Of a DNA stretch of 64,000 bases, positions 8,650-18,668 are shown in pieces (the first letter of the stretch is position 1; the number at the start of each line of letters is the position of its first letter). The position numbers and the translations under genes were made by a program. This stretch comes from Streptomyces dysideae. Its GTDB lineage: Bacteria > Actinomycetota > Actinomycetes > Streptomycetales > Streptomycetaceae. A model generated the notes under the pieces. That model worked only from the letters and a program-made list of their open reading frames with translations, did no database searches and was not told where the DNA came from. The stretch lies in contig NZ_KQ949098.1 in assembly GCF_001514305.1 (NCBI RefSeq), positions 62,001 through 126,000 of the forward strand, read 5' to 3'.

Positions 8650-10263
8650 GTGCCAGAGCTGAGGCCTTGGCGGGCCGCGAGACCGCATGTGACGCGGGTC
8701 GCGGGCGCCGTACGACCGCGTCTGACACGGGCCGCGAACGCCGTACGGCCGCGTCTCTCACGCGTCGCCACGGCCACGAAACCGCAGGTCACGCGGCTCG
8801 CGCGAGCCGTGTCACCGCAGCTTGCGCGGATCACGAGGCCGAAGACCTGGCAGTACACCGCGGGCGCTGCCACCGCCGGACTGGCGCTGGCCGCCGGAGT
8901 GGTGGCCTTCGCCGGTCCCTGGGACTCCTCGGGTCAGCGTACGGCCGAGCGGGACTGGGCAGCCGCCCAGGAGGGCACGGGTGGCGCAGATCACGGTCGC
9001 AATTCCGCTACGTCACCCAGGGCGCCGCGGCCGGCTCCCAGCGCCGCCTCCGTGCTGACCGGCCTGGGCGGCGCCACCAGCACCGTCAAGTCGGCACCGA
9101 CCGGCAAGGCCCTCGCCGAGCTCCTGGACCCGCTCCTGCGGGACACGGCGCTCGGCACCCGCCGTACGGCCGCGATCGTCGACGTGGCCACCGGCAAGCG
9201 CCTCTACGGCGAAGGCGCGTCCGAAGCCCTCGTCCCCGCCTCGACGACGAAGATCGCCACCGCCGTGGCCGCCCTCGCCGCGCTGGGCCCCGACCACCGC
9301 CTCACCACCCGCGCCGCCCTGGAACCCGACACCCGGGAGCTGGTCCTGGTCGGCGGCGGCGACCCCACCCTGACCGCCCGTAAGGACGCCGAGGGCTGGG
9401 CGAGCCTGCGCGACCTGGCCGGCGAGACGGCCGCGGCCCTCGAGCGGAACGACGTGCGCGAGGTGACCCTCTCGTACGACACGACCCTCTACGCGGGCCC
9501 CGAGACGCACCCGATCGGGGTGAACGACAACCTCGCCCCGGTCAGCGCCCTGATGGCCGACGAGGCCCGCAAGGACGACTCCACCAGCGGCCCGGCACTC
9601 CGCGCGGTGAACCCGGCCGAGGACGCGGCCCGCGCGTTCGCAGCCTTCCTCGAAGAGGAAGGCATCAAGACGACCTCCCCGGGCCCCTCCAAGGCGACGG
9701 CCCGCGCCGAAACCATGGCCACGGTCTCCTCACCCCCGCTCGCCACCCTGGTCGAGCGCATGCTGACCAACAGCGACAACGACATCGCCGAACACCTGGC
9801 CCGCCAGACGGCCGTGGCGAGCGGCGAACGCGCCGACTTCGACGGCGCCGGCGAAGCCATCGAGGCCCAGCTGAAGAAGCTGCAACTTCCCCTGTCGGGC
9901 GCCGACTTCAAGGACGGCAGCGGTCTGGACCGTGACGACAGACTCACCACCGACCTGCTGACCGCCCTCCTGGTGAAGGCGGCCGACCCGTCCCACCCCG
10001 AACTCCGCCCCACCCTCACCGGCCTCCCCGTAGCGGGCTTCACCGGCACCCTGACCGGCCGCTACACCGACGGCGCGGCAGGCGTCGTACGCGCCAAGAC
10101 GGGCACCCTGACCGGCGTGAACGCCCTGGCCGGAACGGTGGTCGACCAGGACGGCCGTCTCCTGGCCTTCGCCTTCCTGACGTCCGACACGACGAACCCG
10201 GCGGCAGCGCAGTCGGCCCTGGACCGGACGGCGACGGCGCTGGCGGCCTGCGGCTGCGGGTGA
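8650..10263 (+). CDS. dacB: D-alanyl-D-alanine carboxypeptidase / PBP4-like endopeptidase
   Basis: Penicillin-binding protein of the S13 family that trims or cleaves peptidoglycan peptides outside the membrane. The active-site motifs are in order: SxxK in PASTTKIA, SxN as NSDND, and KTG in RAKTGTLTG. GTG 8650 lies nine bases after AAAGGGG; GTG 8644 is an alternative. The N-terminus is odd: residues ~7-62 are five tandem 11-residue Arg/Pro-rich repeats (pattern RPxLTRxAxAV), apparently cytoplasmic, followed by one membrane anchor (AGAATAGLALAAGVVAFAG) and a Ser/Pro-rich linker. Confidence 0.92.
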   Translation: MPELRPWRAARPHVTRVAGAVRPRLTRAANAVRPRLSRVATATKPQVTRLARAVSPQLARITRPKTWQYTAGAATAGLALAAGVVAFAGPWDSSGQRTAERDWAAAQEGTGGADHGRNSATSPRAPRPAPSAASVLTGLGGATSTVKSAPTGKALAELLDPLLRDTALGTRRTAAIVDVATGKRLYGEGASEALVPASTTKIATAVAALAALGPDHRLTTRAALEPDTRELVLVGGGDPTLTARKDAEGWASLRDLAGETAAALERNDVREVTLSYDTTLYAGPETHPIGVNDNLAPVSALMADEARKDDSTSGPALRAVNPAEDAARAFAAFLEEEGIKTTSPGPSKATARAETMATVSSPPLATLVERMLTNSDNDIAEHLARQTAVASGERADFDGAGEAIEAQLKKLQLPLSGADFKDGSGLDRDDRLTTDLLTALLVKAADPSHPELRPTLTGLPVAGFTGTLTGRYTDGAAGVVRAKTGTLTGVNALAGTVVDQDGRLLAFAFLTSDTTNPAAAQSALDRTATALAACGCG

Positions 10264-10318
10264 CCGCGCCGACCCCGACGGCCTGCCCCCGACGGCAGTG
10301 CTCACGTACGGTTGACGC

Positions 10319-11443
10319 ATGACGAGCATCGGTGGTGCGGAGATGGTCGACTGGAATCTCGCGGTGGCGACCGCGACCCGGCTCGTACGGCCGGGCCCCG
10401 AGGTGAGCCGCGACGAGGCCAGGGCCGTCGTCGCGGAGCTGCGCCGGCACGCCAAGTCCTCGGAGGAACACGTCCGGGGCTTCACCCGTATGGGCACGGA
10501 GGAGACCCACAACACCCCGGTCCTCGTCGTCGACCGCCCGGGATGGATCCGGGCGAACGTCGCCGGGTTCCGGGAGATCCTCAAGCCGCTGCTCGACAAG
10601 ATGCAGGAGCGGCGCGGCAGCACCCCCGGCGGAGCGGTCCTCGGCGCCGTCGGCGGCAAGGTCACCGGCGTGGAACTCGGCATGCTGCTGTCGTTCCTGG
10701 CCTCCCGGGTCCTCGGCCAGTACGAGACGTTCGCCCCGGCCACCCGCGAACTCCCGGCCGGCGCGAACGGCGGCGGCCGCCTCCTCCTCGTCGCCCCGAA
10801 CATCGTGCACGTGGAGCGCGAACTCGACGTACAGCCCCACGACTTCCGCCTGTGGGTGACCCTGCACGAGGAGACGCACCGTACGCAGTTCACGGCCGTG
10901 CCCTGGCTGCGGGACCACCTGGAGGGTGAAATCCAGTCGTTCTTGGGGGAGACCGACGTCGACCCCATGACCGTCCTGGAACGCATCCGGGAGGCCGCGC
11001 AGTCGCTGGCCGGAGGCCGCCCCGAGGCCGAGGAGGACGACGGCGGACGGTCCTTCGTCGAGATCGTGCAGACCCCCGCCCAGCGCGAGATCCTCGGCCG
11101 CCTCACCGCCGTGATGTCGCTCCTGGAAGGCCACGCCGACTTCGTGATGGACGGAGTCGGTCCGGACGTCGTACCGACCGTCGCGGAGATCCGCGAGAAG
11201 TTCCAGCAGCGACGCGCGAGGGGCGCCTCCCGGCTGGACATGGCCCTGCGCAAGCTGCTGGGTCTGGATGCCAAACTGAGGCAGTACCGCGACGGCGAAC
11301 GCTTCGTGCGGGCCGTCGTGGACCAGGTCGGCATAGACGGCTTCAACCGCGTGTGGACCTCCCCGAACACCCTCCCCACCAAGACGGAGATCGCCAAACC
11401 GGCGGACTGGATCGCGCGGGTGCACCGCAAGCCCGAGGCGTGA
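10319..11443 (+). CDS. Zinc-dependent metalloprotease-like protein (DUF2342, F420-associated family)
   Basis: 374-residue member of the actinobacterial zincin_2/DUF2342 family, often annotated as coenzyme F420 biosynthesis-associated because of its phylogenetic distribution. The putative zinc motif is HEETH within LHEETHRTQF. Family blocks WNLAVATATRL, NTPVLVVDRPGWIRANV and EGHADFVMDGVG are present. It lies between dacB and tilS, its conserved place in streptomycetes. Proteolytic activity and substrate have not been shown for the family as far as I know. Confidence 0.85.
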   Translation: MTSIGGAEMVDWNLAVATATRLVRPGPEVSRDEARAVVAELRRHAKSSEEHVRGFTRMGTEETHNTPVLVVDRPGWIRANVAGFREILKPLLDKMQERRGSTPGGAVLGAVGGKVTGVELGMLLSFLASRVLGQYETFAPATRELPAGANGGGRLLLVAPNIVHVERELDVQPHDFRLWVTLHEETHRTQFTAVPWLRDHLEGEIQSFLGETDVDPMTVLERIREAAQSLAGGRPEAEEDDGGRSFVEIVQTPAQREILGRLTAVMSLLEGHADFVMDGVGPDVVPTVAEIREKFQQRRARGASRLDMALRKLLGLDAKLRQYRDGERFVRAVVDQVGIDGFNRVWTSPNTLPTKTEIAKPADWIARVHRKPEA

Positions 11444-11635
11444 ACCGCGCGGGACAGTCGTGAAACGAATTCGGCCGACGGCAGGCGAACGCCCCTTCAA
11501 TCACCCGTCCGAGGGACCGTGAGCCCTGGGTAGGCGTGCAATGCTCGGGGAACGGCCCGGTTCTGTCACCATCTACACACTCTGAGTGACCGAGCTCGGG
11601 CTCACCCCCGAAAAACTTCATGAAGGGAACCGGAC

Positions 11636-12679
11636 ATGGGTCCCCATCCTGCGGTCGCGGCGATACGCCTGGCGGTCCGCCGCGTCCTCCACGACATCCT
11701 CACCGAACACAGCCGCACGACCTCCGACACCCCCGACACCTCGCACGAGCGTCCGCCCTCGCCGCTCGTGCTCGTGGCGTGCTCCGGCGGCGCCGACTCC
11801 ATGGCCCTCGCCTCCGCCCTCGCCTTCGAAGCGCCCAAACTCGGCATCCGCGCCGGCGGCGTCACCGTCGACCACGGCCTGCAGCCCGGCTCCGACCTGC
11901 GCGCCGACGAAGTCGTCCTGCGCCTGCGCGAACTCGGCCTGGACCCCGTCGAGTCCGCCACCGTCACCGTCGGCCGCGAAGGCGGCCCGGAAGCAGCCGC
12001 GCGCGACGCCCGCTACGCCGCCCTCGACGCCGCGGCCGAACGCCACGGCGCCACCGCCGTTCTGCTCGGCCACACCCGCGACGACCAGGCCGAAACCGTC
12101 CTGCTCGGCCTCGCCCGCGGCTCCGGCATCCGCTCCCTGTCCGGAATGGCAGCTGTTTCCGGGGGGCCGGGGGCGGCCCGCCGTTACCGGCGCCCCTTCC
12201 TCCAGCTCGACCGGCAGACGGCCCGCAAGGCCTGCATGGCCCAGTCCCTGCCCGTCTGGGACGACCCCCACAACGCCGACCCGGCGTACACCCGGTCCCG
12301 GCTGCGCCACGAAGGCCTGCCCGCCCTGGAGAAGGCCCTCGGCAAGGGCGTCGTCGAAGCCCTCGCCCGGACGGCCCGGCTCTCCCGCGACGACGCCGAC
12401 GCCCTCGACGCCTGGGCCGGCCAGGCCGAGGCCTCCGTACGCGACGCGGCCGGCCTCCTGGAGTGCGCCAAGCTCTACGCCCTGCCGCCCGCCGTACGCC
12501 GCCGCATCCTGCGCCGCGCGGCCATCGAGGCCGGCGCCCCGGCCGGTTCGCTGTTCGCCCGCCACATCGAGGAAGTCGACCGGCTGATCACCGGCTGGCG
12601 CGGCCAGGGGGCCATCAATCTCCCGGGCAAAGTCCTCGCCCAGCGGCAGGGTGGCAGACTGGTGATTCGGCAAGGCTGA
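11636..12679 (+). CDS. tilS: tRNA(Ile)-lysidine synthase
   Basis: Uses ATP and lysine to convert C34 of the CAU anticodon of tRNA-Ile2 to lysidine, allowing AUA decoding. The PP-loop SGGADSMALA lies near residue 48, followed by VTVDHGLQPGSD and the conserved GHTRDDQAETVLLGLARGSG block. 347 residues from ATG 11636. Upstream of hpt, forming the conserved tilS-hpt-ftsH order. Confidence 0.95.
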   Translation: MGPHPAVAAIRLAVRRVLHDILTEHSRTTSDTPDTSHERPPSPLVLVACSGGADSMALASALAFEAPKLGIRAGGVTVDHGLQPGSDLRADEVVLRLRELGLDPVESATVTVGREGGPEAAARDARYAALDAAAERHGATAVLLGHTRDDQAETVLLGLARGSGIRSLSGMAAVSGGPGAARRYRRPFLQLDRQTARKACMAQSLPVWDDPHNADPAYTRSRLRHEGLPALEKALGKGVVEALARTARLSRDDADALDAWAGQAEASVRDAAGLLECAKLYALPPAVRRRILRRAAIEAGAPAGSLFARHIEEVDRLITGWRGQGAINLPGKVLAQRQGGRLVIRQG

Positions 12680-12786
12680 AAACGGGCCCCCGGGGAGACA
12701 CCGGACCTCCTCCCGGGAGCCGCCGGGTCTCCCCTCCGGGGAGACCGGACGGGCCGACGGCCGTAAGTGCGGGACGACCGAAAGTG

Positions 12787-13347
12787 ATGCGGGTGGACGC
12801 GAAAGACATGGGTGCCGACCTCAAGCAGGTACTCATCACCAAGGAAGAGATCGACGCGAAGCTGGCCGAGCTGGCCGCGAAGATCGACGCGGAGTACGCG
12901 GGCAAGGACCTGCTCATCGTCGGCGTCCTCAAGGGCGCGGTGATGGTCATGGCCGACCTCGCCCGGGCGCTGTCCACCCCCGTCACCATGGACTGGATGG
13001 CGGTGTCCTCGTACGGCGCGGGCACCCAGTCCTCCGGTGTCGTGCGGATCCTCAAGGACCTCGACACCGACATCAAGGGCAAGCACGTCTTGATCGTCGA
13101 GGACATCATCGACTCCGGCCTGACCCTGTCCTGGCTGCTGTCCAACCTCGGCTCGCGCGAGCCGGAGTCGCTCAAGGTGTGCACCCTGCTGCGCAAGCCC
13201 GACGCCGCCAAGGTCGCCATCGACGTGGAGTGGGTCGGCTTCGACATCCCCAACGAGTTCGTCGTCGGCTACGGCCTCGACTACGCCGAGAAGTACCGCA
13301 ACCTCCCGTTCGTCGGTACGCTCGCGCCCCACGTCTACGGCGGCTGA
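12787..13347 (+). CDS. hpt: Hypoxanthine phosphoribosyltransferase
   Basis: Purine salvage enzyme joining hypoxanthine or guanine to PRPP. The PRPP-binding loop is VLIVEDIIDSGLTLSWLL, and LKGAVMVMADLAR and WVGFDIPNEFVVGYGLDY are diagnostic. ATG 12787 gives 186 residues; a GTG codon directly before it could equally be the start. It lies about 110 bp after tilS and upstream of ftsH. Confidence 0.95.
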   Translation: MRVDAKDMGADLKQVLITKEEIDAKLAELAAKIDAEYAGKDLLIVGVLKGAVMVMADLARALSTPVTMDWMAVSSYGAGTQSSGVVRILKDLDTDIKGKHVLIVEDIIDSGLTLSWLLSNLGSREPESLKVCTLLRKPDAAKVAIDVEWVGFDIPNEFVVGYGLDYAEKYRNLPFVGTLAPHVYGG

Positions 13348-13542
13348 CCCGAAGGGCCCGGTGCCCATGGGACGCTCGTAGGACGATCGGGAACCCTGGC
13401 GGGCCTCGCGCCGTTGGAGCATGCAGACGGGTTTGCCAGCCCGCCCGTGCGGCTCCGCGCGACAAAGCTGGGGTACCGTCAGAAGAACTGTCTTATCAAA
13501 CTCACTATGGCAGGAGGGACGGGGCGGCACCGCTCCGTATGG

Positions 13543-15582
<2,040 letters not shown>

Positions 15583-15620
15583 CGCCGTCGGCCCCGGTGG
15601 CCCCACCAGGCCCGGAATGG

Positions 15621-15664
15621 ATGCCGTGCCCCCCCAGGTTTTAGCCTGGGGGGCACGGCATTTT
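15621..15664 (+). terminator. Rho-independent terminator between ftsH and folE
   Basis: Long GC-rich stem (left arm 15621-15638, right arm 15645-15661, one bulged C) around TTTTAG, followed by TTT. It separates the ftsH transcript from folE. Confidence 0.85.
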
Positions 15665-15699
15665 CAGGCCGTGTGACCCGCACAGGAACGAGGCACCAC

Positions 15700-16305
15700 A
15701 TGACCGACCCCGTGATGCTGGACGGCGAGGGCTCCATCGGCGAGTTCGACGAGAAGCGCGCCGAGAACGCCGTACGCGAACTGCTGATCGCGGTCGGCGA
15801 GGACCCGGACCGTGAGGGACTCAGGGAGACGCCGGCGCGGGTGGCGCGGGCGTACCGGGAGATCTTCGCGGGGTTGTGGCAGCAGCCCGAGGACGTGCTG
15901 ACGACCACGTTCGACCTGGGGCACGACGAGATGGTGCTCGTGAAGGACATCGAGGTGTACAGCACTTGTGAGCATCATCTGGTGCCGTTCCGGGGCGTCG
16001 CCCATGTGGGATACATCCCGTCCACCACCGGCAAGATCACCGGCCTGTCCAAGCTGGCCCGTCTCGTGGACGTGTACGCCCGCCGTCCGCAGGTGCAGGA
16101 ACGACTCACCACGCAGATCGCGGACTCCCTGATGGAGATCCTGGAGCCGCGCGGTGTGATCGTCGTCGTGGAGTGCGAGCACATGTGCATGTCGATGCGC
16201 GGCATCCGCAAGCCGGGCGCGAAGACCATAACGTCGGCGGTGCGGGGGCAGCTGCGGGACGCGGCGACGCGCAACGAGGCGATGAGCCTCATCATGGCCC
16301 GCTGA
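15700..16305 (+). CDS. folE: GTP cyclohydrolase I
   Basis: Converts GTP to 7,8-dihydroneopterin triphosphate, the first step of tetrahydrofolate synthesis. Zinc and active-site motifs are STCEHHLVPF and VVVECEHMCM, with GLSKLARLVDVYARRPQVQE between them. ATG 15700 gives 201 residues; an in-frame ATG at 15673 lacks support. It opens the folate cluster, although folK, folB and folP lie on the other strand. Confidence 0.97.
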   Translation: MTDPVMLDGEGSIGEFDEKRAENAVRELLIAVGEDPDREGLRETPARVARAYREIFAGLWQQPEDVLTTTFDLGHDEMVLVKDIEVYSTCEHHLVPFRGVAHVGYIPSTTGKITGLSKLARLVDVYARRPQVQERLTTQIADSLMEILEPRGVIVVVECEHMCMSMRGIRKPGAKTITSAVRGQLRDAATRNEAMSLIMAR

Positions 16306-16336
16306 GGCCGCCGCTGCGGGCCGCCGCCTGGGCGAC

Positions 16337-16825
16337 TCAGGCCGCCGGCGCGGCCCCCGCGCCGTTGTGTTCGTCGTCCTCCGGGAGCCGGCACACCCGC
16401 TCCAGGAAGATGGCCGCCACTATGACACCGATGCCGGCCAGGACCGAGAAGCCGGCGTAGATGGCCTGGTCGCGGCGGGCGGGGATGTCGAGGGACTCCA
16501 GCAGGAAGACGCCGGTGCCGCCGTACATACCGGAGACCAGGGCGGCCACCAGGGCGCTGGCCTGGCCGAAGACCACCGCGCGGGCGGCCATCAGGGGGTC
16601 GACGCCCTTGGCGCCGGGGCGGCGCTCGCGCTGGGCCCTGAGGCGGGCGCGGATCGAGAGCGCCGTGGCCAGAAGGACCACGGCGATCAGGGCCAGGACG
16701 ACGGGGGCGGCCAGGGGGACGCTGGGGAGGGTTCCGACGGAGTTCCAGAGGCGGGCGCCCGCCCAGGACAGGATGCCGGCGACGGCGAAGACGCCGGCCA
16801 GCACCCTGATGTGCAGCTCTCTCAC
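16337..16825 (-). CDS. DUF3180 membrane protein
   Basis: 162-residue protein of the actinobacterial DUF3180 family with four hydrophobic helices (about residues 7-25, 37-57, 82-102 and 122-142). GTG 16825 follows GAAGGGAC. It is regularly found downstream of the folB-folK genes in actinomycetes, but no role has been assigned. It lies about 100 bp after folK on the same strand and may be co-transcribed. Confidence 0.8.
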   Translation of the reverse strand: MRELHIRVLAGVFAVAGILSWAGARLWNSVGTLPSVPLAAPVVLALIAVVLLATALSIRARLRAQRERRPGAKGVDPLMAARAVVFGQASALVAALVSGMYGGTGVFLLESLDIPARRDQAIYAGFSVLAGIGVIVAAIFLERVCRLPEDDEHNGAGAAPAA

Positions 16826-16924
16826 GGTGTCCCTTCAGCTCCCTGGACGGCTTCTGCTCCGTGCGGTCATCCACGTGGTGGTCGTCCGGCCCGGCCGTCC
16901 CTGCGGTCGTCTTGACCTTAACGA

Positions 16925-17536
16925 CTATTCGGGCAGCTGGAGTTCCAGGTCCTTGCGCGGCGTGACGCCCTCGCGGGTGACGGCGTCCAGGAGGCCGGCG
17001 ACGGTGCCGCGGCCGGGCAACTGGGCCTCGGGTTCCACGTCGTACCAGGGGGCGAGGACGAAGGCGCGTTCGTGGGCGCGCGGGTGGGGGAGGGTGAGCT
17101 GCGGGTCGTCCGAGATGACGTCGGCGTACGCGACGATGTCGACGTCGAGGGTGCGCGCGCCCCAGCGCTCGTCCCGTACCCGGTGGAATGCCTCCTCGAC
17201 GGCATGTGCCCGCTCCAGGAGGGAGGTCGGGGGGAGCGTCGTCTTGAGGACGACGACCGCGTTGAAGTACGAGGGCTGGCTGCCGGGCTCGACGCCCCAC
17301 GGCTCCGTCTCGTAGACAGGGGACACGGCCTTGACGCGGACGCCCGGGGTGTCCTCCAAGGCGTCGATGGCGCCCTGCAAGGTCTCCAGGCGGTTGCCGA
17401 GGTTGGCGCCGAGGGAGAGCACGGCCCGTTTCGGGTTGTGGAGGGTGGTGTCGGCGGCGTCGACCTTCTCGACGACGGAGGCGGGTACCGGCTGTACGGT
17501 CGGGTCGCTGTGACCCTCGGTGAAGGACGCGGTCAT
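16925..17536 (-). CDS. folK: 2-amino-4-hydroxy-6-hydroxymethyldihydropteridine pyrophosphokinase
   Basis: Transfers pyrophosphate from ATP to 6-hydroxymethyl-dihydropterin, making the substrate of FolP. HPPK motifs are SLGANLGNR, VSPVYETEPWG and ERWGARTLDVDIV with the catalytic Asp residues, then LTLPHPRAHERAFVL. 203 residues from ATG 17536, which overlaps the folB stop by four bases (ATGA). Confidence 0.96.
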   Translation of the reverse strand: MTASFTEGHSDPTVQPVPASVVEKVDAADTTLHNPKRAVLSLGANLGNRLETLQGAIDALEDTPGVRVKAVSPVYETEPWGVEPGSQPSYFNAVVVLKTTLPPTSLLERAHAVEEAFHRVRDERWGARTLDVDIVAYADVISDDPQLTLPHPRAHERAFVLAPWYDVEPEAQLPGRGTVAGLLDAVTREGVTPRKDLELQLPE

Positions 17537-17892
17537 GCTCGGCTCCGGGTGATGGTGACGGTCACGTCGTCGAAGGGGACCGTGATCGGCGCGTCGGGCT
17601 TGTGGACGCAGACCTCGACCTCCTGGACCCCCTCGTGCTTCAGACAGGCCTGGGCGATGCGCTCGGCGAGCGTCTCGATGAGGTCGACGGGCTCACCCTC
17701 GACGACGGCCACGACCTCCTCCGCCACGATGCCGTAGTGCACGGTCTTCGCCAGGTCGTCGTCGGCGGCGGCCGGCCGGGTGTCCAGGCCCAGGACGAGG
17801 TCCACGACGAAGGTCTGGCCCTCCTCGCGCTCCTTGGGGAACACACCGTGGTGCCCGCGGGCCTTCAGGCCGCGCAGCGCGACACGATCCAC
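17533..17892 (-). CDS. folB: Dihydroneopterin aldolase
   Basis: Cleaves dihydroneopterin to 6-hydroxymethyl-dihydropterin and glycolaldehyde. The 119-residue product from GTG 17892 begins VDRVALRGLKARGHHGVFPKE, the usual start, with AGGAG a few bases upstream. The KTVHYGIVAEEV and LIETLAERIA blocks are conserved. Coupled to folK by ATGA overlap. Upstream, 17893-18164 holds no gene; I see GC-rich partial dyads but no convincing promoter. Confidence 0.95.
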   Translation of the reverse strand: MDRVALRGLKARGHHGVFPKEREEGQTFVVDLVLGLDTRPAAADDDLAKTVHYGIVAEEVVAVVEGEPVDLIETLAERIAQACLKHEGVQEVEVCVHKPDAPITVPFDDVTVTITRSRA

Positions 17893-18164
17893 GCGAATCA
17901 CTCCTGCAATCGTCGGTGACGGCCGGTTCGTGCCGCGTGTGGGCGGCACACCGGCCTCGAACGAATCTACCTGCGGGCACTGACAGGACCGGGCCACGGG
18001 GGCGTGGGCCCGTGCCGGGACCAGGAGGATTCATCGCGTGTTTCCCCTGGGGAACCCGGCGGCTCACGGGTTGGTAGCCGCCCCTACCCAGGGGTGCGTG
18101 ATTCCAACCACTCTTGGTTCCGGCGGGCGGTCCTCCGAGTGGTCCCGGTGGGGCGCCTACCCAC

Positions 18165-18668
18165 TCACGAGGGTGTGTCGTCGCTCTCGGCCTCGTCGTT
18201 TTCGGCCAGAACGGGGGAGGCGTGATGGGACCACATCTTCCAGCCCTCGGGCGTGCGGCGGAACACGTTGGTGGCGACCACCAGCTGGCCGACGAGCGGG
18301 CCGAGTTCCTCGCCGCCCTCGGGTGCGGGGCCGCCGCTGAGGATGTTCTCGGTGCAGGTCACCAGGGCGGTGTCGCCGGTGACCGAGACATGTACGTCGG
18401 TGAGGAAGAACTGGATGTAGTCGGTGTTCGCCATGATCAGCGCATACGACCTGAGGACCTCGCCGCGGCCGGTGAGCACGGGCCAGCCGGGGTGCACGCA
18501 GGAGACCACGCCGGTGTCCGCCGGGTCGTGGTACGTCTCGTCGACGCCCAGGTCGGACGGGGTGAGCCAGAGCGAGGACAGCGCCTCGAAGTCGCCGCGC
18601 TCCATGGCCTCGTAGAAGGCGGTGTTGGCGGCTTCCACCTGCTCGACGTCGGTGTGGGGGGCGCTCAC
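18165..18668 (-). CDS. NTF2-like (SnoaL/ketosteroid-isomerase fold) protein
   Basis: 167 residues from GTG 18668, preceded by AAGGAG and overlapping the folP stop as GTGA. The pattern VEAANTAFYEAMERGDFEALSSLW, VLTGRGEVLRSYALIM and FRRTPEGWKMWSHHASPV is typical of cystatin-like NTF2 proteins of the calcium/calmodulin kinase II association-like subfamily. Tight coupling to folP suggests a link to folate synthesis, but I know of no demonstrated function. Ligand unknown. Confidence 0.8.
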   Translation of the reverse strand: MSAPHTDVEQVEAANTAFYEAMERGDFEALSSLWLTPSDLGVDETYHDPADTGVVSCVHPGWPVLTGRGEVLRSYALIMANTDYIQFFLTDVHVSVTGDTALVTCTENILSGGPAPEGGEELGPLVGQLVVATNVFRRTPEGWKMWSHHASPVLAENDEAESDDTPS

